DNA from: CBDDBX01 sp965225955 | GTDB lineage: Bacteria > Acidobacteriota > Aminicenantia > UBA2199 | Direction: 5' to 3' | NCBI GenBank assembly: GCA_965225955.1 | Contig: CBDDBX010000009.1 | Span: 62,001 to 126,000 of the forward strand | Length of the DNA: 64,000 bases | In this document: piece after piece, positions 18,094-27,377 of the stretch | How the letters are laid out: each line of letters begins with the position of its first letter | Numbering within the stretch: the stretch's first letter is position 1 | The notes under the pieces: model-generated | The model's input: only the letters and a program-made list of their open reading frames with translations | Told to the model about the DNA's origin: nothing | The model's database searches: none | Position numbers and translations under genes: made by a program

Positions 18094-20304
18094 ATGTCTG
18101 TAAAGTTTTTGTTTAGAATGTTGGTACTGTTGGTTTTATCAGGGGCTCTGATCGGTGGTCCTGGTAGTGGAAGAGCTTTTAAGGTTAAGCAGCCTGATGG
18201 AAGTCAGATCTGTCTGAAAGCTTATGGAGATGAGTTTCTTAGTTATGTAAGAACAGATGATGGGTATACTGTTGTTAAGCGTAGTGATGGCTGGTATGTT
18301 TATGCGGTTCCATCCAGAAGCGGATACCTGATGGCTTCAGATGTGAAAGTCAGTCCTCAGGGTATGAGAAGTACTCAGGAGCTTAAGTTTGCTGCTGCTC
18401 AGGGGAGAAACCTCATGCCTTCTGATGAGATAATCAGAAAATCGGAGAATAAGAGAAGAGTTTTTAATCAGGGATTAAGAACTGATAAGGGGCTTGTGCA
18501 GGCACTGAAAAAGAGCAGTGGTCCTGCGGAAGAAGCCTCCTCAACTGTAACATGGAATATTCTTGTAATATGTGTGGACTTCTCTGATGATCCATCAACT
18601 CTCACAACTCAGCAGATTGATAACTTTTTTAATCAGACAGGTTTTACAGGTGGTTTCGGATCTCCTGGCAGCTTTAATGACTATTTCAGGGATATCTCCT
18701 ATGGAAAATTCGGAGTTGTTGCTGATGTAAAAGGATGGTATCGTGCGCCCCAGCCTCATAGTTACTATAACTGGACGCATTCCCAGAAATGGGCCAGGTC
18801 GCAGGAGCTGACTGTTTTTGCAATGGATCAGGCAGAAGCTGATGGTGTGGACTACTCAAAATACGATAATGATGGAGATGGTATTGTAGAGCAGGTGCTT
18901 ATTGTTCATGCGGGACTTGGTGCTGCCCAGTGGGGAGAAAATCAGTATATCTGGCCTCATAAGAACAATATGTGGTCAAGTTTTGCCAGAACCTATGATG
19001 GCGTTTCGATTGCTGCCTATACTATGCAGGAAGAGATGCATCACAATACCTGGAGTGATGCAACTGAAAGGCAGGCGGGGCTGGGAATGTATGTTCATGA
19101 GTTTGGTCATGCTCTGGGATTACCGGATCTTTACGCTTACACATCCGGTACGTCATCTCTTGGGAACTGGAGTACTATGGCTTCAGGAAGCTGGCTGAAT
19201 ATTGGTAAGACTCCATCGCATTATGATGCATGGTGTAAAGAGCAGTTGGGATGGGTTGCTCCGACTGTGGTTACTTCAGGTCAGATGAATGTTAAATCTT
19301 TTGATGGTAATGCTGATAGTGTTAAGAGGATAAATATCAGCTCAACAGAGTATTTCCTCATAACCAACAGAACCCAGAGTGGATTTGATGCATATCTTCC
19401 GGGTGCTGGTATGAATATTCTTCATATTGATACAACAAAGGATGCTCAGGGAACCAATCCGAAAAAAGTCATGATGGAGCAGGCTGACGGGCTGAATGAA
19501 CTGAATACTTCTGCAGACAGAGGGGATTCCGGCGACCTGTTTCCGGGAAGTGCAAATAACAGAAGTTTTACCAATACCACTAATCCTGATACAAAACTGA
19601 ATAATGGTAATGCCTCAGGAGTTTCAATAACTTCTATAAGTAATGCGCAATCTGTAATGAGTGCTACAGTAAGCAGTGGTAATACTCCTCCTTCAGCTGA
19701 AGCAAATGGTCCCTATTCAGCTACAGTTAACAGTGCAATTCAGTTCTCTTCAAATGGCTCTTATGACCAGGATGGTTCAATAGTCTCTTATAGCTGGAAT
19801 TTTGGTGATGGTACTACTTCTACTCTGACAAATCCATCTAAAACCTACTCTCAGTCAGGAAATTACACTGCAACATTAACTGTAACAGATAATGGTGGTG
19901 CTACAGGAACAGATAGTGCGGCAGTTACTGTTAATTCACAGGGAGGAAGCTTCATAACTACTGAAACTGAACCTAATGGGTCACCTGCTACGGCAAGTGG
20001 ACCTGTTGGTAATAATATTTTAGTAAGTGGTGGATTGAGTTCCTCAGATTATAATGATTACTACTTCTTTAATTCCAATAATGGAACTGTAAATATTGAA
20101 GTTACTACTACATCCGGTGCACCTATAACCTGGGTTCTGTATAAGGCTTCAGATACTTCAACTTACGCTGCCTGGGGAACTGCTTCAAATGGGGTTATTT
20201 CAGGTAGTTATAATGTAACAACCAGTGGTAAGTATATAATCAATGTCTATACATGGTCTTCCGGTGCCAGCTATACTCTCAAGGTAACTGGTCCATTGTA
20301 TTAA
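18094..20304 (+). CDS. Secreted M6 family metalloprotease with PKD and PPC domains
   Basis: 736 residues. A signal peptide (MSVKFLFRMLVLLVLSG) precedes a pro-region to ~150, then the M6 (immune inhibitor A-like) catalytic domain with zinc motif HEFGH at 335-339 (MYVHEFGHALGLPDLY) and acidic calcium-like DNDGDG. A PKD domain follows (~530-615: SYDQDGSIVSYSWNFGDG), then a C-terminal PPC-type beta domain (~620-736: TETEPNGSPATA ... GKYIINVYTW). It degrades extracellular protein. AGGAGG before the ATG at 18094 is preferred over the upstream ATG at 18043. Confidence 0.92.
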   Translation: MSVKFLFRMLVLLVLSGALIGGPGSGRAFKVKQPDGSQICLKAYGDEFLSYVRTDDGYTVVKRSDGWYVYAVPSRSGYLMASDVKVSPQGMRSTQELKFAAAQGRNLMPSDEIIRKSENKRRVFNQGLRTDKGLVQALKKSSGPAEEASSTVTWNILVICVDFSDDPSTLTTQQIDNFFNQTGFTGGFGSPGSFNDYFRDISYGKFGVVADVKGWYRAPQPHSYYNWTHSQKWARSQELTVFAMDQAEADGVDYSKYDNDGDGIVEQVLIVHAGLGAAQWGENQYIWPHKNNMWSSFARTYDGVSIAAYTMQEEMHHNTWSDATERQAGLGMYVHEFGHALGLPDLYAYTSGTSSLGNWSTMASGSWLNIGKTPSHYDAWCKEQLGWVAPTVVTSGQMNVKSFDGNADSVKRINISSTEYFLITNRTQSGFDAYLPGAGMNILHIDTTKDAQGTNPKKVMMEQADGLNELNTSADRGDSGDLFPGSANNRSFTNTTNPDTKLNNGNASGVSITSISNAQSVMSATVSSGNTPPSAEANGPYSATVNSAIQFSSNGSYDQDGSIVSYSWNFGDGTTSTLTNPSKTYSQSGNYTATLTVTDNGGATGTDSAAVTVNSQGGSFITTETEPNGSPATASGPVGNNILVSGGLSSSDYNDYYFFNSNNGTVNIEVTTTSGAPITWVLYKASDTSTYAAWGTASNGVISGSYNVTTSGKYIINVYTWSSGASYTLKVTGPLY

Positions 20305-20329
20305 AAACTACTCCATAAATAATAACAGG

Positions 20330-20347
20330 GCGGGCTGAAAAGCCCGC
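20330..20347 (+). terminator. Hairpin after M6 protease
   Basis: A 7-bp stem GCGGGCT/AGCCCGC with a GAAA tetraloop begins 26 nt past the stop codon. The following TTCTAT is only a weak U-tract. Confidence 0.65.
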
Positions 20348-20412
20348 TTCTATCGGATAACGCGTCTGGTATATCAGAAAAAAAACTTTTACCCTGTAAT
20401 TCAGATCTTTGG

Positions 20413-20471
20413 ATTGACTATGTGCTGTGTTGCTGTTATTTTTAATGCATAGAAAGTCTATGTATGTAGAC
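20413..20471 (+). promoter_or_regulatory. Promoter and PadR-like operator of module 1
   Basis: TTGACT (20413-20418), 17 nt, TATTTT (20436-20441), then a palindrome AGTCTA-N6-TAGACT (20454-20471) between the -10 and the PadR start. Palindromes at this place are typical of PadR autoregulation. Confidence 0.6.
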
Positions 20472-20485
20472 TGCGGAGGTATTAA

Positions 20486-20833
20486 ATGATTTCAAAAGCC
20501 CTTGCTGCAGCATCAACAAAACCGATGATTCTGGCAATATTAAAAGAGGAAGAGAGTTACGGTTATCAGATTGTTAAAAGAGTAAAGTCTGTTTCCGGCG
20601 GAGAACTGGAATGGGCTGAAGGTATGCTTTATCCAGTACTCCACAGAATGCAGAGGGAGGGGCTTGTTGAAACAGAATGGAAGATATCTGCTGAAGGAAG
20701 AAGAAGGAAATATTATAGAATAACAGAGGTCGGTATTGAAGAGCTTAATACTGAGATAGGTCAGTGGGGGAAAATAAATTCAATATTTCAAACTCTGCTT
20801 GAACCAGTGGAAATGGGGGAGTGTAATGTTTAA
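20486..20833 (+). CDS. PadR family transcriptional regulator (module 1)
   Basis: 115 residues, a winged helix of the PadR type. The core ILKEEESYGYQIVKRVK and EGMLYPVLHRMQREGLVE plus the wing EGRRRKYYRIT match the family. GCGGAGG precedes the ATG. Its last codons overlap the permease start by 8 nt, so the two are translationally coupled. Likely a repressor of its own operon. Confidence 0.92.
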   Translation: MISKALAAASTKPMILAILKEEESYGYQIVKRVKSVSGGELEWAEGMLYPVLHRMQREGLVETEWKISAEGRRRKYYRITEVGIEELNTEIGQWGKINSIFQTLLEPVEMGECNV

Positions 20834-23402
20834 TCTGGAAAAAGAGATAAAAAAGTGGAGGCGCAATCTCTATAAATACAGAGGTTTTGAAGATGGGCAT
20901 GTTGAGGAGCTCACAGATCACCTTCGGGATCATGTTGAGGAGTCTGTTAAAACTGGTTTGAGTGAGGAGAAGGCATTCTCAAAAGCCTGTGCTGAAATGG
21001 GGACAGGTGAAGATATGAACCGGGATTTCAGAAGAGCCGGAATAAGTGGCGGACTGCTGGGAAACTATTTTCGTATAGCCTGGAGAAGCCTTGTAAATAA
21101 TCGTATCTACTCAGTTATAAACATAGCCGGACTGGCTGTAGGTTTTATCTGCCTTATAATTATGGGGCTTCAGTTTCGCTGGGAATACAGCTATGACAAA
21201 CATTTTAAACATTCAGGTCGCCTCTACAGAGTGTATGATAATCAGAAGAGAAACGGAGAAGTCTTTAGTGTAGCAACAGTTATGCTTCCATTAGGACCGG
21301 CTATTGAGAAAGAAGTTCCTGAAATTGAGAAAGCAGTAAGAATCAGTCACAACGGTGCTCTTTTTAAACTCGGAGACAAGAGATTTGTTGAGAGTATCTA
21401 TTATGCAGATGATAAGTTTGTTGAAGTTATGGGGCTGGAGTTAGTAAAGGGAACTTCTGATTTCAGCTCTTCAGGTTCAATAGTTTTATCTGAATCCTTT
21501 GCAAAGAAGTATTTTGGTAAAACTGATCCTCTGGGGAAGGTAATGTATATGAATATTAATACTCCCCTTGTAGTTAGTGGCGTTATCGGGGATACCCCTC
21601 TTAATTCCCATCTGAGTTTTAACATGCTTGTGTCTATGAAGGTATATGAGAAGGTTAAATATAATACTCTTACTAATTGGAACTCAACGCGGAATGACTA
21701 TACATACGTTTTGCTTAAACCAGAAAGTTCTGTGGAAAATGTCGAAAGAAGTATAGCTGGAGTACTGAAAAAGAACCTCTCTGAAAATGGTAGGAAAAGT
21801 CACGATATGAAGCTTCAGAAACTCACTGATATACACTTTATGCCTCTTGGGCATGATCATTCAAGATCAGTGCCGGAGAAGTACATAAAGATTTTTGGGC
21901 TTGTGGGAATTCTTATAATGATTATTGCTTGTATAAACTATGTTAATCTTGCAACAGCACGCTCATCCGGCAGAGCCAGGGAGTCCGGTATGAGAAAGGT
22001 TCTGGGAGCAGGAAAAGGTCAGCTTATGAGGCAGTTCCTGACTGAATCCCTCTTTACTTCAGCCGGTGGATTTCTGCTGGCTGTTTTTATGCTGGGGGCT
22101 ATTATACCTTTTCTGCAGAGGACTTTTGGTATGGCAATAAGCTTCAGCGGTATGTTTGAACCGGATTTTCTTCTGTACATGATTCTTGTGGTTGCTGGGG
22201 TAGGTTTACTGTCGGGTTTCTATCCTGCTTTTATTATCTCATCTTTCTCACCGGTAAAGAATTTCAGAGAGAAGAAAAGTGGAGGAACAAGGTTGAGAGG
22301 TGTTCTGGTAACAGGGCAGTTCGCTGTATCCATTCTTCTTATTATTGCAAATATAATGGTTTACCGACAGGTGGATTTTATGAAGAAAAGAGATCCGGGA
22401 TTTGAATCAGATAACATTATGGTTGTACGCACCGGTAAAGATAATGTAGGAAGAAAAATTGATGCTTTCAGGGATACTCTCATGAGATCTCCCTATGCCT
22501 CAGGTGTTACTGTATCCAGCGGTACTCCGGGATCAGGTAGCAGTAGTACAAGTAACTATACACCGGAAGGCAGAGAGAAAGATGTCTATATGAGAGATAT
22601 AAGAGTGGATTATGATTTTATGAAGATATATGGAATAAAACTGCTTTCCGGCAGGTGGTTTTCTAAAAAAATGGGGGAAGACAGAAGTTCTACCTGTATT
22701 ATTAATGAAGCTGCAGCAAGGAAGATAGGATGGGAAAAACCTGAAGGGAAGTTTATAACTGCTGGTGGAGGAGGCGATAAGTTCAGGGTAATAGGAGTTA
22801 TTAAGGACTTTCAGTATGGATCTGCCAGAAAACAGATCTGGCCTACTATATACACTATTGGAACAGGAAGCTTTGTAACTGTCAGATTCAGAGAGAGTAA
22901 TAAGAGTATTATTAAGGATGAAATAAAAAGAATATATCAGAGTTTTAATCCCGAATATCCTTTTTCAGGTTATCATGTGACTGTAAGAATGGAACGGTTT
23001 TTAAGAATGGAAAACATTATCTTTAAGCTTCTGAATATATCTACTATTGTGGCGCTTCTTATCAGCTGCCTTGGAATATACGGGCTTATCTCATTTACTG
23101 TGGAGCAGAAGTCAAAAGAGATAGGAATAAGAAAGGTACTTGGAGCGCCTTCTCCAACAATCTTTATTCAGTTACTTAAAGGTTTTGGCTTCTGGGTTGT
23201 GCTGGCGAATCTGGTAGCTTTTCCTTCAGGCTATTTTCTAATTAACCAGTGGCTTGGAAATTATGCCTATAAAGTAGATCTGCCATTATGGATTTTTCCT
23301 CTGTCCTCACTGTTTTCACTCATTATTGCAATTATGGCAGCAGGGTTAAAAGCCTGGGCTGCTGCCGGAGCAGATCCGGTAAAGAGCCTGAAGTATGAAT
23401 GA
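20826..23402 (+). CDS. MacB/FtsX-type ABC permease with PadR-linked prefix (module 1)
   Basis: 858 residues. A ~70-residue cytoplasmic prefix (LEKEIKKWRRN ... GTGEDMNRDFR) resembles permease prefix domain 1. Then come a membrane segment at ~90-110, a large periplasmic MacB_PCD domain, an FtsX bundle at ~355-470, a second periplasmic domain, and three final membrane segments with KEIGIRKVLGA. This is the duplicated orphan permease (ADOP) layout. No ATP-binding subunit is adjacent. The ATG at 20826 with GGGGAG upstream is preferred over 20799. Confidence 0.88.
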   Translation: MFNLEKEIKKWRRNLYKYRGFEDGHVEELTDHLRDHVEESVKTGLSEEKAFSKACAEMGTGEDMNRDFRRAGISGGLLGNYFRIAWRSLVNNRIYSVINIAGLAVGFICLIIMGLQFRWEYSYDKHFKHSGRLYRVYDNQKRNGEVFSVATVMLPLGPAIEKEVPEIEKAVRISHNGALFKLGDKRFVESIYYADDKFVEVMGLELVKGTSDFSSSGSIVLSESFAKKYFGKTDPLGKVMYMNINTPLVVSGVIGDTPLNSHLSFNMLVSMKVYEKVKYNTLTNWNSTRNDYTYVLLKPESSVENVERSIAGVLKKNLSENGRKSHDMKLQKLTDIHFMPLGHDHSRSVPEKYIKIFGLVGILIMIIACINYVNLATARSSGRARESGMRKVLGAGKGQLMRQFLTESLFTSAGGFLLAVFMLGAIIPFLQRTFGMAISFSGMFEPDFLLYMILVVAGVGLLSGFYPAFIISSFSPVKNFREKKSGGTRLRGVLVTGQFAVSILLIIANIMVYRQVDFMKKRDPGFESDNIMVVRTGKDNVGRKIDAFRDTLMRSPYASGVTVSSGTPGSGSSSTSNYTPEGREKDVYMRDIRVDYDFMKIYGIKLLSGRWFSKKMGEDRSSTCIINEAAARKIGWEKPEGKFITAGGGGDKFRVIGVIKDFQYGSARKQIWPTIYTIGTGSFVTVRFRESNKSIIKDEIKRIYQSFNPEYPFSGYHVTVRMERFLRMENIIFKLLNISTIVALLISCLGIYGLISFTVEQKSKEIGIRKVLGAPSPTIFIQLLKGFGFWVVLANLVAFPSGYFLINQWLGNYAYKVDLPLWIFPLSSLFSLIIAIMAAGLKAWAAAGADPVKSLKYE

Positions 23403-23440
23403 GCTATTGATTTAAGATGAATTAGATCTATAATGGCTTT

Positions 23441-24322
23441 ATGTACAGAAAGTTTTTGAAAAGTGCCGGAGATAACAGAGAGTACAAATATTCAGTTCTG
23501 ATTCCTACATGGAATAATCTGGATTATCTGAAACTATGTATTGAGAGTATTGAAAAAAACTCTCAATACAAACACCAGATAATTATTCATATTAATGAAG
23601 GAACGGATGGTACAGTTGAGTGGGTTGAACAGAGTGGCTATGACTATGTACATAGTGATGAGAATATAGGTATCTGCTATGCACTTAATCTGGCACGCTC
23701 TCTGGTAAGAACAGACTATATCCTGTATATGAATGACGATATGTACGTTTGCCCGGACTGGGATACAGAACTTGGCAGAGCCGTTGAGAAATCTGAAAGT
23801 AAGTTCTTCTTCTATTCATCTACAATGATTGAACCTGAAGATACAGGAAATAGCTGTGTTATTGTTGGGGATTATGGTTCCGGCCCGGGAGATTTCAGGG
23901 AAAAAGAGCTGCTTAAAGAGTTTTCAGGTTATAAAAAAGATAACTGGCTGGGAGCAACATGGCCTCCTAATATAGTGCACAGGGATGTGTGGGATCTGGT
24001 AGGTGGTTACAGTACGGAATTTTCACCGGGAATGTACTCAGATCCTGATTTCACAATGAAGTTGTGGAATCTTGGAGTAAGGGATATCAGAGGTATTGCC
24101 TCTTCCAGAGTATACCATTTTGGTGGAAGATCTACTGGAAGACTTAAAAGAAAGAGTCAGGGTAAGAAGATCTTTTTAAATAAATGGGGAATGACTCCCG
24201 GGAATTTTGTGAGATATATTATAAAAAGAGGAGAGACGGGGGACTCTGTGCTTAGTGAACCTGCAAAATGTATCAGAAGCAGATTCAGAGCTCTGGCAGA
24301 TAGAATAAGAAGGTATTGCTGA
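23441..24322 (+). CDS. Family 2 glycosyltransferase
   Basis: 293 residues, GT-A fold. SVLIPTWNNLDYLKLCIESI at the start binds the nucleotide sugar, and YMNDDMY near residue 102 is the DxD-type metal site. WLGATWPPNIVHRDVWDLVGGY is the acceptor-side motif. It probably adds a sugar to a cell-surface glycan. There is no strong ribosome site and it starts 38 nt after the permease, so it may be transcribed with that operon. Confidence 0.85.
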   Translation: MYRKFLKSAGDNREYKYSVLIPTWNNLDYLKLCIESIEKNSQYKHQIIIHINEGTDGTVEWVEQSGYDYVHSDENIGICYALNLARSLVRTDYILYMNDDMYVCPDWDTELGRAVEKSESKFFFYSSTMIEPEDTGNSCVIVGDYGSGPGDFREKELLKEFSGYKKDNWLGATWPPNIVHRDVWDLVGGYSTEFSPGMYSDPDFTMKLWNLGVRDIRGIASSRVYHFGGRSTGRLKRKSQGKKIFLNKWGMTPGNFVRYIIKRGETGDSVLSEPAKCIRSRFRALADRIRRYC

Positions 24323-24337
24323 AGATTCATAATGCTG

Positions 24338-24366
24338 TTGACATAATGTTTTCTTTATGGGAAAAT
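24338..24366 (+). promoter_or_regulatory. Promoter of the TetR/methyltransferase group
   Basis: TTGACA (24338-24343), a 17-nt spacer and GAAAAT (24361-24366) lie 22 nt before the TetR start. Confidence 0.55.
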
Positions 24367-24388
24367 TAAAATTGGACGGTGTACGCTA

Positions 24389-25018
24389 ATGCCTCAGATA
24401 AAGAAAGATGAAATAAGAAATGCACTGCTTGAAACTGCTGCTTCAGAGTTTATGAGCAAAGGGTTCAAGGATGCTTCGATAAGAAAAATCGGAGAAATTG
24501 CAGGAGTATCAAAGAGTAATCTGTATACATATTTCAGAAATAAGGATCACCTTTTTGAAGAACTGGTTAAGCCTGCAGTAATTGAGATAGAAGGCTGGTT
24601 CAAAGATATTGACCGACCTGAGAGGTTTGGGGAAGACACATGGGGACTGAATTACCATCTTGAACTAATAGAAGGACTTGCAGATTTTATAGATAGAAGA
24701 AGAATGGAATTGTATCTGATTGTATTCAAGTCTTTCGGTTCATCTTTTCAGAACTACTACAACAATTTCATTGGGCGTTGTACAGCTCTTAATATTAAAA
24801 ACTTACCTTATTATGCTGAGAAGATGAATTTTAAGAACCGTAATGTATCAAAATTTTTTACTCATAATCTTGCAGCATCATATGCAGGGTTTATTAAAGA
24901 ACTACTGATGCATAATGTCCAGAGAAAGGAAATACTTATATACGGAAAAGAGTTTATGACTTACTCTTATTGCGGTAGCGCGTCACTTTATGGTTATGAA
25001 GAGTGGTTGGATAGATAA
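24389..25018 (+). CDS. TetR/AcrR family regulator
   Basis: 209 residues with the N-terminal HTH ALLETAASEFMSKGFKDASIR / AGVSKSNLYTYFRNKDHLFEELV, a canonical TetR DNA-binding domain. The C-terminal ligand domain is not specific. It lies 49 nt before two methyltransferase genes on the same strand and probably controls them; the ligand is unknown. Confidence 0.92.
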   Translation: MPQIKKDEIRNALLETAASEFMSKGFKDASIRKIGEIAGVSKSNLYTYFRNKDHLFEELVKPAVIEIEGWFKDIDRPERFGEDTWGLNYHLELIEGLADFIDRRRMELYLIVFKSFGSSFQNYYNNFIGRCTALNIKNLPYYAEKMNFKNRNVSKFFTHNLAASYAGFIKELLMHNVQRKEILIYGKEFMTYSYCGSASLYGYEEWLDR

Positions 25019-25067
25019 AAAATTTAAATAAAAAAAGGACGCTGTCCTTTTATTGAGGAGAGGATAG

Positions 25068-26087
25068 ATGAAAAAATTACCTGAAGTCAGGGGGTCCTGG
25101 AAAAGCTTTTATGAGCTTACAACATATTCTGTCAAAAGCACAGTCTTTATGGCTTCACTGAAACTGAAGATATACGACTATATGCAGAACTGGAGTACCC
25201 CTGAGGAGATTGCATGGGAAGCGGGTTGTAATAAACGTAATCTTGAGTTAATACTCAATGCTCTGGCAGGAATGGACATAGTAATCAAATCAAATGGAAA
25301 GTTTGTAAACAGCCCAGAATCACAGGAATTTCTCGTTTCTGACAAAGATACATGGATTGGTGATTTTCTGCTCCACGTATCAGCCTGGAACAACCTGACA
25401 GAAGAGGATTATGTTAAACTTGTAAAACAGGGCCCTCCTGCAGAGAGTCCCGATATCTCTGAAGCAGGCTTGTGGGCTAAGAGTGCAAAATTGTCTGCAC
25501 CTTATCAATATACCGGAGCAGCCCAGAGAGTTGCAGGAATAATATCTTCTGTGTCTGATTTCAGAAATATGAAGAGAATGATGGATCTTGGTGGTGGTTC
25601 CGGTTTCTACTCCATGGCGGTTGCTGAATTGCATCCGGAAATACAGGTTGTTGTATTTGATCAGCCTGAAGTTACAGAGGTGGCAAAGGAGTTTATATGC
25701 CAGTATGATATGGAGCACAGGGTTTCTGTACTTCCTGGGGATTACATGACTGATTCATTTCAGAATACATATGATCTGATTCTTGCGAGTGCAACTCTCA
25801 ATTTTGTCAAAAAAGATCTGAATGAAATAGTTCAGAAGATATACGATGCTCTGGAGCCTGGAGGATATTTTGTGAGTCATGCAGATGGTCTTCTTAAAGA
25901 GAGAACCCATCCTGTTAATTTTATATCAGAGTTTCTGGTTGGAGAACTTATGGGCAATGATTTTGGTTTCCCTTCAGGTATGATCGGTAATGCTATGGCG
26001 GAAACCGGGTTCATTCATATAAGAAGTTTCTTTGTGGATTCTGATTCAGGTGAAATGGAGATCACTATAGGAAGAAAAGGCAAGTAG
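25068..26087 (+). CDS. O-methyltransferase-like protein, tandem copy 1
   Basis: 339 residues. The N-terminal winged-helix dimerisation domain (VFMASLKLKIYDYMQ, NKRNLELILNALAGM) and C-terminal SAM domain (MMDLGGGSGFYSMAVAE, VVFDQPEVTEVA, LEPGGYFVSHA) match the Methyltransf_2 / acetylserotonin-O-methyltransferase and CrtF-like group. Some relatives methylate small hydroxylated or xenobiotic compounds; here the substrate is unknown. GAGGAGAGG precedes the ATG. Tandem with a close paralogue. Confidence 0.88.
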   Translation: MKKLPEVRGSWKSFYELTTYSVKSTVFMASLKLKIYDYMQNWSTPEEIAWEAGCNKRNLELILNALAGMDIVIKSNGKFVNSPESQEFLVSDKDTWIGDFLLHVSAWNNLTEEDYVKLVKQGPPAESPDISEAGLWAKSAKLSAPYQYTGAAQRVAGIISSVSDFRNMKRMMDLGGGSGFYSMAVAELHPEIQVVVFDQPEVTEVAKEFICQYDMEHRVSVLPGDYMTDSFQNTYDLILASATLNFVKKDLNEIVQKIYDALEPGGYFVSHADGLLKERTHPVNFISEFLVGELMGNDFGFPSGMIGNAMAETGFIHIRSFFVDSDSGEMEITIGRKGK

Positions 26088-26135
26088 ATATAGAGATGAG
26101 GGTAATTGCCGTGTTTTGTTAAAGGAGGAGTTAAA

Positions 26136-27155
26136 ATGAAAAAAATGCCTGAAATTAAAGGATCATGGAAGAGATTTTATGATCTTACAGGTTTTACAGT
26201 AAGAAGTACTCTGTTTAAGGCATCACTGGAATGGAAGATATATGATTATATGCAGAATAGAGTTTCAGCTTCAGACATTGCGTCAGATCTTGATTACAAT
26301 AAACGTAATCTTGAGCTGGTTCTGAATGCACTTGCAGGTATGGGGATTATAGAAAAAAGTAACGGTCTTTTTATTAACAGCCCTGATGCACAGGAGTTTC
26401 TTGTATCAACGGGTAGTGCATATATAGGTGAATTTCTTCTCTATATATCCAAGTGGAATACACTGACTGAAGAAGATTATGGAAATCTTGTTAAGAATGG
26501 CCCCCCGGAAGAGCAACCTGACATGTCTGATGAGGCGTTCTGGGCTAAAGGTGCTGAATTATCAGCAGCTTATCAATATGCAGGTGACGCTCAGAAGGTG
26601 GCATCAATTATTGCGGGAATTCCTGAGTTTTCTTCAATAAAAACTATGCTTGATATGGGCGGAGGGCCTGGTTTCTATGCTATGGCCATGGTTAACAGGC
26701 ACCCTGATATGAAAGCTGTGATCTTTGATCAGCCTGCTGTTACTGAAGTAGCAGCTGATTTTATAAAAAGCTATGAAATGGAAGACAGAATCTCTGTAAG
26801 AGCTGGTAACTATATGGAGGATTCTCTTGGTGGGAAGTACGATCTTATATTTGCCAGTGCTACTTTGAATTTTTTTAAGGGCAGACTGGACGAAATTATA
26901 GAGAAAATATACGAGTCACTTGAACCCGGGGGGAGTTTTATAAGTTATTCTGATGGAATGACTAAAGAGAAAACACACCCTGTAGAGTTTGCAACAGGTT
27001 TTCTGGCTGCAGAACTAGGGGGTAATGATTTTAGTTTCCACTCTGGTCTGGTAGGAGATATTATGCTGGAGAAAGGCTTCAATAGAGTAAGAAGTTTCTT
27101 TGTAAATGCCACTACAGGTGAGATGGAGATAACTATAGGAAGAAAAGGTAAGTAG
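26136..27155 (+). CDS. O-methyltransferase-like protein, tandem copy 2
   Basis: 339 residues, the same length and domain order as copy 1 (MKKMPEIKGSWKRFYD start, MLDMGGGPGFYAMAM SAM motif, GEMEITIGRKGK end). AAAGGAGGAG before the ATG at 26136 fixes the start, so the upstream frame to 26106 is not used. Both copies share not only coding sequence but also the ~30 nt after the stop codon, which indicates a duplication that included the downstream spacer. Confidence 0.88.
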   Translation: MKKMPEIKGSWKRFYDLTGFTVRSTLFKASLEWKIYDYMQNRVSASDIASDLDYNKRNLELVLNALAGMGIIEKSNGLFINSPDAQEFLVSTGSAYIGEFLLYISKWNTLTEEDYGNLVKNGPPEEQPDMSDEAFWAKGAELSAAYQYAGDAQKVASIIAGIPEFSSIKTMLDMGGGPGFYAMAMVNRHPDMKAVIFDQPAVTEVAADFIKSYEMEDRISVRAGNYMEDSLGGKYDLIFASATLNFFKGRLDEIIEKIYESLEPGGSFISYSDGMTKEKTHPVEFATGFLAAELGGNDFSFHSGLVGDIMLEKGFNRVRSFFVNATTGEMEITIGRKGK

Positions 27156-27224
27156 ATATAGAAATAAGGGTAGTACCGTTTCGCTGGTGACACAAAGAAC
27201 AGAGATTTTTACGTACTGACAATG

Positions 27225-27276
27225 ACAAACACAGGTGATTGCAGGATAAACTATTGTCGTGTACTCCTGTGTTTGT
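27225..27276. repeat. Inverted repeat after methyltransferase copy 2
   Basis: Perfect 11-bp arms ACAAACACAGG (27225-27235) and CCTGTGTTTGT (27266-27276) are separated by 30 nt. The rightward side continues TTCTGTATG, a weak U-rich tail. It may be a terminator variant or a regulatory site for the downstream glycosyltransferase. Confidence 0.6.
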
Positions 27277-27377
27277 TTCTGTATGTCATTTCCTGGATTT
27301 AGCTGAGATATATTCCTGGCATATTTTAGTTTTGACAATAAGTCTCAATCAATTAAAATGGAAACAGGAGATTAGTA

